Of a DNA stretch of 19,039 bases, positions 14,436 through 19,039 are shown in pieces (the first letter of the stretch is position 1; every line of letters begins with the position of its first letter). The stretch is from CAYNFH01 sp964396385. GTDB taxonomy: Bacteria; Armatimonadota; Chthonomonadetes; Chthonomonadales; CAJBBX01. The stretch covers positions 1-19,039 of the forward strand of contig CAYNFH010000131.1 in the NCBI GenBank assembly GCA_964396385.1, read 5' to 3'. Made by a program: the position numbers and the translations under genes. The notes beneath the pieces were generated by a model. That model was not told the origin of the DNA. It saw only the letters and a list, made by a program, of their open reading frames with translations, and did no database searches.

Positions 14436-15020
14436 TCAGTCCTTCCCTACGCCCAGTCCGTCCGCCACGCGGTTGATGTAGTTGAACCAGGAGGCGATGA
14501 GGTTGATCTGGAGGATGGCGGTGTCGTCGAAGTCGGCCCGCCGGAGCGCCTCCACATCCTCGCGCACCATCCGCGCCGGTTGCAGGGTGAGCTTCGCCAC
14601 GTAGTCCAGCATGGCGCGCTCCCGGGGCTCCAGGTCCGCCGTGCGGTAGTCCCTCCGGATCGCCTCTGCCAGTGACTCGTCCAGAGTCACCCGCCGAAGG
14701 AACTCGGCGTGGCTGACCATTCAGTAGTGGCAGGTGTTCAGCGCGGAGACGGTGGCGGCAATCATCTCATGGTGCCGCCGCTCCAGCGGCAGGTCCGGCG
14801 AGAGCAGCGTGCCGTAGGTGGCGAAGGCGTGGTAGAGCGCCTGCGGGATGAGGCTGTGTGAGTTGACGATCCCCGCTCCTTCCCGCGCTTTCTCTTCCTC
14901 GGTCTCCGCGCCCTGCACCGGAATCGCATACTCCGGCGGATAGAACTCCCGCTGGCTCTCCAGTGCTTGCCGCAGCTTCTCATCCGCCTCCGCGGGCGGG
15001 ATAGTCTTGATCCAGGCCAT
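14436..15020 (-). CDS. AhpD-like peroxidase-related selenoprotein (in-frame TGA read as Sec, CxxU motif)
   Basis: A 194-residue protein if the TGA at 14723-14721 is decoded as selenocysteine. The first 99 residues (MAWIKTIPPAEADEKLRQAL... to ALNTCHY) and the last 94 (MVSHAEFLRRVTLDESL...) are contiguous and in the same frame. Together they make one AhpD/carboxymuconolactone-decarboxylase-fold protein of the 'peroxidase-related enzyme' type. The redox motif is C97-H-Y-U100 followed by H104, where homologues have CxxC..H; the TGA replaces exactly the second, attacked position. A SECIS-like stem-loop follows (14717-14686). GGAGG stands 4 nt before ATG 15020. Family role: thiol-dependent peroxide reduction, cytosolic. 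Other genes here use TGA as stop, so a genome-wide code change is excluded. A pseudogene is possible but unlikely. The stop abuts an octamer array. Divergent from the MFS gene. Confidence 0.85.
14685..14718 (-). promoter_or_regulatory. Putative bacterial SECIS element
   Basis: Read on the minus strand after the UGA, the stem pairs 14717-14714 with 14686-14689 (GUCA/UGAC), 14712-14711 with 14690-14691 (CC/GG), and 14709-14704 with 14692-14697 (CGCCGA/UCGGCG), with single-nucleotide bulges at 14713 and 14710. A G-U wobble (14718-14685) can extend it. The apical loop is GUUCCU, starting with GU. The loop begins 18 nt after the UGA. These are the usual features of bacterial SECIS hairpins recognised by SelB. 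Confidence 0.7.
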
Positions 15021-15177
15021 TTGTCCTCCGAGTGCCAGCGACGAGTTGTGCAAGCCGGCCAGCAGGTGTTCGCCATATGCAGCCGCCGACTGTTGCGATA
15101 GTTTCGGCCGGCTGCCAGTGCGCTCCTCCTGACCGTTTCCTGCTCGCGCTGGGGACTACCTGGGCAGGACCGGATCC

Positions 15178-16407
15178 GTGGGCGCCGAATACTCCGCCCG
15201 TATGTCCCCGCACCGGAACGACTGGCGTCGCACCGTGGCGCTGTTCGCCCTGACCAGCCTGGTGGAGTCGCTGGCGTTCGGCCATCTCTCCGCGTTCACG
15301 CCCCTCTACCTGCGCCAGCTCCACGTGGTGCCGGGCGCCATTCCCTTCTGGACCGGGCTGCTCTCGGCCACGGCGTTCGTTATCGGCCTGCCGCTCCTGC
15401 CGTTCTGGGGCGTCTGGGCTGATCGGCATGGCCGCAAGCTGATCATCATCCGGAGCAGCGTTTTCGCCGCGCTGATCTACGCCTGTTCGGCCGCAAGCCG
15501 CGACGTCTGGATGCTGGCAGGGAGCCGACTGCTAGGGGGTTTCGTATTCGGGAATACCGGCATTATGATGGCCCTTCAGAGCGACATCACTCCTCGGGAA
15601 CGGCTCGGTACGGCCGTGGCGCTCATAAGCGCGGGATCGCCGGTAGGGATGGCAGTGGGACCGTACGCCGGCGGACTGGTGGCGGAGAGGTGGGGTATCC
15701 GGGCGCTGCTGTACGCGGACGCGGCGCTTACCATGCTGGTAGTCGTTGCGTTAGCCATCCTTCTGCGGGAGGAGCCGGCAGCCTTTCCTGCGCCTGCCTC
15801 TACCTGGGAAGGGGTGTTGCACGCGCTGCGCGGTATCCTGCACAACCCGGCGGTGGCGGCCCTCTTTGGCACCGTGTTCCTCGTCTCGCTGGGGATGAGC
15901 ATGGGGAACCCGTACGTGCCCATCCTGGTTGAGCGGATCTACGGAGCGAAGGACGTCGCGCCCAAGATCGGGCTGGTGCTCACCGTGGCGGGAATCGCCA
16001 TGGCGGTAAGCACGCCCCTCTGGGGCCGCATCGGCGACAGAAGGGGACACCTGGAAACGTGGCGGCTCTGTATCGCGGTCACGGGCGTTGCATTGTGCGG
16101 TCAGGCGCTGGCCCGGTCGCTCTGGTCCCTGGGCGGTTGGCGCGCGCTTCAGGGAGTGTGCCAGGGCGGACTGGGAGCACTCGCGGTGGTGCTGCTCGCG
16201 TTCTACACACCCCGGGACCGGCGCGCCTCCGTGATGAACCTGAGCCTGCTGCCGCAGCAGCTCGCGTGGTTCCTGGGGCCGCTGGCCGGAGCAGGGCTTT
16301 CCGGCGTGGCGCTGACCGCGCCGTTCTGGGGCGGAGCGGTGGCGCTGGCGCTGGGCGGAGCGGCGTCGATGCGGCTGCCGGTGCCCAAGGTGATGGGTGA
16401 TGGGTGA
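15178..16407 (+). CDS. Major facilitator superfamily (MFS) transporter, DHA1-like
   Basis: A 409-residue inner-membrane transporter with about 12 transmembrane segments. The MFS signature between TM2 and TM3 is GVWADRHGRK (78-87) and its repeat between TM8 and TM9 is WGRIGDRRG (282-290), the drug:H+ antiporter-like form. The substrate is unknown; efflux of a small molecule is the likely role. GTG 15178 is taken because AGGA (15166-15169) lies 8 nt upstream; ATG 15202 is an alternative without a ribosome binding site. Divergent from the AhpD-like gene (157-nt gap). The last residues (VMGDG) and stop TGA are encoded by a GGTGATG heptamer repeat, and the stop overlaps the start region of the next gene, so the two are probably co-translated. 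Confidence 0.9.
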   Translation: MGAEYSARMSPHRNDWRRTVALFALTSLVESLAFGHLSAFTPLYLRQLHVVPGAIPFWTGLLSATAFVIGLPLLPFWGVWADRHGRKLIIIRSSVFAALIYACSAASRDVWMLAGSRLLGGFVFGNTGIMMALQSDITPRERLGTAVALISAGSPVGMAVGPYAGGLVAERWGIRALLYADAALTMLVVVALAILLREEPAAFPAPASTWEGVLHALRGILHNPAVAALFGTVFLVSLGMSMGNPYVPILVERIYGAKDVAPKIGLVLTVAGIAMAVSTPLWGRIGDRRGHLETWRLCIAVTGVALCGQALARSLWSLGGWRALQGVCQGGLGALAVVLLAFYTPRDRRASVMNLSLLPQQLAWFLGPLAGAGLSGVALTAPFWGGAVALALGGAASMRLPVPKVMGDG

Positions 16408-16408
16408 G
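16389..16408 (+). repeat. Short heptamer repeat (GGTGATG) at the MFS/oxidoreductase junction
   Basis: Two perfect GGTGATG units and a third partial GGTGAG. They encode the MFS C-terminus, contain its stop TGA (16405-16407), and supply the downstream start ATG (16400) or GTG (16397). One seven-base gain or loss would change both the C-terminus and the coupling. Confidence 0.6.
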
Positions 16409-17878
16409 TTCACCAAGATTGGCACGCTCAGGGACGTGGGGGAGTTCCGGGATGCGCTGGAGGAGCTGGCAGCAGCCATTCCGTGCGATGACGCGGTGCT
16501 GGCGGCGCCCGAGTCTCCGATGAGCCAGCCCTGCGAGGTCCTGGGCCGGACGCTGAGCAATCGCTGGGCCATCCAGCCGATGGAGGGCTGGGACGGGACG
16601 CCTAACGGGCGCCCGTCCGAGCGTACGGTTCGCCGCTGGAGCCGCTTTGGGCAGAGCGGCGCGGCGCTGGTGTGGGGCGGAGAGGCTGTGGCCGTGCGGC
16701 AGGATGGCCGCGCCAACCCCAATCAGCTCCTGCTGACGCACGAGACTAAGGGCGATATTGCCGGGCTGTTGGCAACGCTGAAGCACTCCCACGCGGATGC
16801 CATCGGTGGCGACCCGCCCCTGGTGGGGCTGCAGCTAACCCACTCCGGGCGGTACGCGAGGCCAACGGAGAAGCGCCGCCAGGAGCCAAAGATCCTCTAT
16901 CACCATCCGCTCCTGGATGCGCGGATGGGCTTGCCGCCGGACTACCCGCTGCTGACGGACGGCGAAGTACAGGAGATCATCGAGGCGTTTCACGTGGCGG
17001 CGCGGTTGGCGCGTGAGTGCGGCTTCGACTTTGTGGACGTGAAGCATTGCCACGGCTACCTGGGGCACGAGTTCCTGTCCGCCTTCACCAGACCGGGACC
17101 GTACGGCGGCTCGCTGGAGAACCGGACCCGCTTCCTGAGCGAGGTGGTGGAAGGGATTCGCCGGGACTGCCCTGAGCTGGGAATCGGGGTGCGCTTGAGC
17201 GCGTTTGATCTCGTCCCGTTTCACCCGGACCCCGAGCAGTCCGTGCCCGGCCGCATGGGTCCCGGCATCTACGACACCTACTGTGACGCGATGCCATACG
17301 TCTACGTCTTCGGCGCTAACACGGACCAGCCGACGGACCTGGACCTGGCCGAGCCGATGGCGCTCTTCGACATCCTCCGCTCGCTGGACATCCGGTTAGT
17401 CAACCTGACCGCGGGCAGCCCCTACTACAACCCGCATATCCAGCGGCCCGCGCTCTATCCTCCCTCGGACGGGTACCAGCCACCGGAGGACCCGCTGATC
17501 GGCGTGGCTCGGCAGATGTTCGTAACCAGGTACCTGAAACAAGCGAATCCGGACTTCACCGTCGTGGGGACGGCATACAGTTATCTCCAGGAGTTTCTAC
17601 CCCACGTGGCTCAGGCGGCGGTGCGGGAGGGCTGGACGGACTTCGTGGGGCTGGGGCGGATGGTCCTGGCCTACCCCGAGCTGCCGCGCGACGTGCTGAG
17701 CGGCGCCAGCCTCCAGAAGAAGCGGCTGTGCCGCACCTTCAGTGACTGCACGACGGCTCCGCGGAACGGTCTCGTATCCGGTTGCTACCCGCTGGATCCC
17801 TACTACAAGCGGAGCCCCGAGGCCGTTGTGCTGGCCGAGATCAAGAAGGGGAGAAGGGGAGAGGGGGAGAAGGGGTGA
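16400..17878 (+). CDS. NADH:flavin oxidoreductase / old yellow enzyme family protein
   Basis: A 492-residue protein with the FMN-binding TIM barrel of old yellow enzymes. Visible motifs: QLTHSGRY (145-152), substrate-site H216-C-H218-GYL, the YGGSLENR signature (235-242), and the FMN-phosphate-loop-like FVGLGRMVLAYPELP (415-429). The role is probably FMN-dependent, NAD(P)H-driven reduction of an activated alkene or related xenobiotic-like compound; the substrate is unknown. After the barrel the C-terminus carries three cysteines (C444, C450, C462; LCRTFSDCTTAPRNGLVSGC) without the compact spacing of the 2,4-dienoyl-CoA-reductase 4Fe-4S cluster. Residues 482-492 (KKGRRGEGEKG) and stop TGA come from an octamer array. 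ATG 16400 follows AAGGTGA (16387-16393); GTG 16397 is an alternative. It overlaps the MFS gene by 8 nt. Confidence 0.88.
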   Translation: MGEFTKIGTLRDVGEFRDALEELAAAIPCDDAVLAAPESPMSQPCEVLGRTLSNRWAIQPMEGWDGTPNGRPSERTVRRWSRFGQSGAALVWGGEAVAVRQDGRANPNQLLLTHETKGDIAGLLATLKHSHADAIGGDPPLVGLQLTHSGRYARPTEKRRQEPKILYHHPLLDARMGLPPDYPLLTDGEVQEIIEAFHVAARLARECGFDFVDVKHCHGYLGHEFLSAFTRPGPYGGSLENRTRFLSEVVEGIRRDCPELGIGVRLSAFDLVPFHPDPEQSVPGRMGPGIYDTYCDAMPYVYVFGANTDQPTDLDLAEPMALFDILRSLDIRLVNLTAGSPYYNPHIQRPALYPPSDGYQPPEDPLIGVARQMFVTRYLKQANPDFTVVGTAYSYLQEFLPHVAQAAVREGWTDFVGLGRMVLAYPELPRDVLSGASLQKKRLCRTFSDCTTAPRNGLVSGCYPLDPYYKRSPEAVVLAEIKKGRRGEGEKG

Positions 17879-17926
17879 CACGGTGACCTGGTGACCAGGT
17901 GACCTGGTGACAGGGTGACAGGGTGA
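17845..17926 (+). repeat. Octamer tandem array across the oxidoreductase stop codon, with G-quadruplex-like core
   Basis: Ten consecutive 8-bp units in register: GAAGGGGA x2, GAGGGGGA, GAAGGGGT, GACACGGT, GACCTGGT, GACCAGGT, GACCTGGT, GACAGGGT x2, then GA of the next unit. The first half is coding, the second half is 3' to the stop (17876-17878). The coding half has four G-tracts of at least four (17848-17851, 17856-17859, 17863-17867, 17872-17875) with 3-4-nt loops, a textbook G-quadruplex pattern on the mRNA-sense strand. CTGGTGACCAG (17888-17898) is also palindromic. Confidence 0.85.
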
Positions 17927-17964
17927 CACAATCGCGACTGAAGGGTGTCCTACCTTATACGTGG

Positions 17965-17973
17965 TGCTACAAT
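17965..17973 (+). promoter_or_regulatory. Extended -10 promoter of the DUF1501 gene
   Basis: TGC-TACAAT is an extended -10 element like that at 133-141. Transcription would start near 17980, giving a leader of about 77 nt that contains the heptamer array at 18010-18051. No -35 consensus is visible. Confidence 0.55.
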
Positions 17974-18009
17974 GGGAGACAACAGGGGCAGGCAGCGTCG
18001 GTCTGCTTC

Positions 18010-18051
18010 CTACTGACTACTGACTACTGACTACTGACTACTGACTACTGA
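18010..18051 (+). repeat. Perfect heptamer array (CTACTGA x6) in the DUF1501 leader
   Basis: Six identical CTACTGA units end 5 nt before the start codon of the DUF1501 gene, exactly where a ribosome binding site would be. The perfect identity, unlike the degenerate arrays elsewhere in the window, points to recent expansion. Confidence 0.85.
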
Positions 18052-18056
18052 TCGAC

Positions 18057-19039
18057 ATGTCTGATATCGATCACCGACAGAAGCTGGAAGACCTCTTCCT
18101 CACGCGGCGCGAGATGCTGCGTAGAATGGGGAACGGGTTTGCGGCGCTGAGCCTGGCCGGCTTCATGGCCGGCGAATGCACACTGCCGGCCGCGGCGAGT
18201 CCAAATACGCCGGGCCTACTCGGCGCTTCCCCTGTATTGGGGGCCGGGGGGCGCTCCCTCAACCCCCTGGCACCCAAGCAGCCGCAGTTCCCGGCCAAGG
18301 CCAAGCGTGTCATCTTCCTCTTCATGAACGGCGGGCCGTCGCACGTGGACACGTTCGACCCCAAGCCGCTGCTCACCAGGCTGCACGGCAAGCCGCTGCC
18401 CATGCCGAACCTGCCCACGGAGCGCAAGACGGGCGCGGCCTTCAAGTCGCCATTTGAGTTTAAGCGGTTCGGCCAGAGCGGCATCGAGGTGAGCGAGATC
18501 CTCCCTCATATCGGCTCCTGCATCGACGACATCGCCGTAATCCGCTCCATGCACGCCGACGTTCCGAACCACGAGCCGTCGCTGCTGCTGATGAACTGCG
18601 GCGAGGCGCGGCTCATACGTCCCAGTATGGGCTCCTGGATCACCTACGGGCTGGGCACGGAGAACCAGAACCTCCCGGGCTTTATCGTGATGTGCCCGCA
18701 CGGCTACCCCATCCAGGAGACGCAGAATTGGCAGTCAGGCTTCCTGCCGGGCGTGTTTCAGGGCATGTATGTGGACCCGGCGAAGGGCAGCCTTCCGGAG
18801 ATGATCGAGCACATCCGGAACGACTATGTCACCGGGCCGGAGCAGCGCAAACAGCTCGACCTCCTGGCGGAGCTGAACCGCAAACACCTGGAGCGCCGGC
18901 AGGAGGATGCCGCTCTGGAGGCGCGGATCCAGTCGTTCGAGCTGGCGTACCGGATGCAGCTCGATGCAACAGATGCGTTCGACATAGAGCGCGAGCCGCA
19001 GGCTATCCGCGACATGTATGGGCCGGGCGTCTACGCCAA
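18057..19039 (+). CDS. DUF1501 family protein (Tat-exported sulfatase-like), 3' truncated by window end
   Basis: The open frame from ATG 18057 runs 327 codons to the window edge without a stop. The N-terminus (LTRREMLRRMGNGFAALSLAGFMAG) is a twin-arginine-type signal. Diagnostic DUF1501 blocks follow: VIFLFMNGGPSHVDTFDPKP, KFGQ-type FKRFGQSGIEVSEILPHIG, DDIAVIRSMHADVPNHEPS, RPSMGSWITYGLGTENQNLPGFIVM, and LLAELNRKHLERRQEDAALEARIQSFELAYRMQ. The fold is alkaline-phosphatase/sulfatase-like; members abound in Planctomycetota, Verrucomicrobiota and Armatimonadota, often next to DUF1549/DUF1553 cytochrome-like proteins, and their function is unknown. The start has no Shine-Dalgarno; it is chosen because the Tat motif lies at the usual distance and the heptamer leader ends just before it. 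Confidence 0.88.
   Translation, partial: MSDIDHRQKLEDLFLTRREMLRRMGNGFAALSLAGFMAGECTLPAAASPNTPGLLGASPVLGAGGRSLNPLAPKQPQFPAKAKRVIFLFMNGGPSHVDTFDPKPLLTRLHGKPLPMPNLPTERKTGAAFKSPFEFKRFGQSGIEVSEILPHIGSCIDDIAVIRSMHADVPNHEPSLLLMNCGEARLIRPSMGSWITYGLGTENQNLPGFIVMCPHGYPIQETQNWQSGFLPGVFQGMYVDPAKGSLPEMIEHIRNDYVTGPEQRKQLDLLAELNRKHLERRQEDAALEARIQSFELAYRMQLDATDAFDIEREPQAIRDMYGPGVYA

Noticed and set aside
14436..15020. AhpD-like gene as a pseudogene with a nonsense mutation
   Set aside because: Both halves are intact, the TGA hits precisely the redox position where Sec is expected, and a SECIS-like hairpin follows. The possibility remains but is the weaker reading.
14721..15053. Two separate small ORFs (14436-14720 and 14721-15053, minus) as independent genes
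   Set aside because: They are contiguous in one frame, split by one TGA at a catalytic position; the second has no ribosome binding site of its own. One Sec-containing gene explains both.
15751..16722. 323-residue minus-strand ORF opposite the MFS and oxidoreductase genes
   Set aside because: Composition is shadow-like (His/Arg/Gln/Pro-rich), and it lies antisense to two motif-supported genes.
17845..18051. CRISPR array
   Set aside because: Units are 7-8 bp without unique spacers; no cas genes nearby. These are simple tandem arrays.

Overview
High-GC bacterial chromosome segment with compact, mixed-strand gene order. There are no rRNA or tRNA genes, no phage genes and no transposase. The DUF1501 (Tat-type) protein, the UPF0182 giant membrane protein, the TolB-like propeller and the frequent short degenerate tandem repeats suggest an Armatimonadota- or Planctomycetota-like lineage. 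That placement is an inference from gene content only; no marker gene is present.

Layout. The left edge holds the start of a minus-strand gene (1-58). A three-gene plus-strand operon follows (160-4162): a fused RhaD-type aldolase/short-chain dehydrogenase, a stand-alone class II aldolase, and a secreted alpha/beta hydrolase. Next come a short structured intergenic stretch and a small acidic Gly-rich protein (4432-4833). A Rip3-like site-2 protease with CBS domains (minus) diverges from a DUF6582-like small protein (plus). An SDR oxidoreductase and UPF0182 (both minus, 6649-10432) precede a small membrane-anchored protein and an orphan sucD (plus). A secreted TolB-like propeller (minus) diverges from an inositol-monophosphatase-family gene (plus). 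An AhpD-like gene (minus, 14436-15020) carries an in-frame TGA. It diverges from an MFS transporter and an old-yellow-enzyme-type oxidoreductase (plus). A DUF1501 protein runs off the right edge.

Two things stand out. First, the AhpD-like gene looks like a selenoprotein gene. TGA sits exactly at the second redox position of a CxxC motif (C97-H-Y-U100). It is followed at bacterial SECIS distance by a bulged stem-loop whose apical loop begins GU. A plain ORF caller splits this gene into two false ORFs.

Second, the window carries a family of 7-bp and 8-bp degenerate tandem arrays in which the period is kept but the unit sequence differs from site to site. One is a heptamer palindrome inserted in frame in the linker of the fused aldolase/dehydrogenase. 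Four lie at the 3' ends of genes with the G-rich strand as sense strand and supply the stop codon (14317, 14436, 16389, 17845). One covers the -35 region of the UPF0182 promoter, and one fills the leader of the DUF1501 gene. Several genes also share an extended -10 promoter (TGnTAnnAT-like) placed very close to the start codon.
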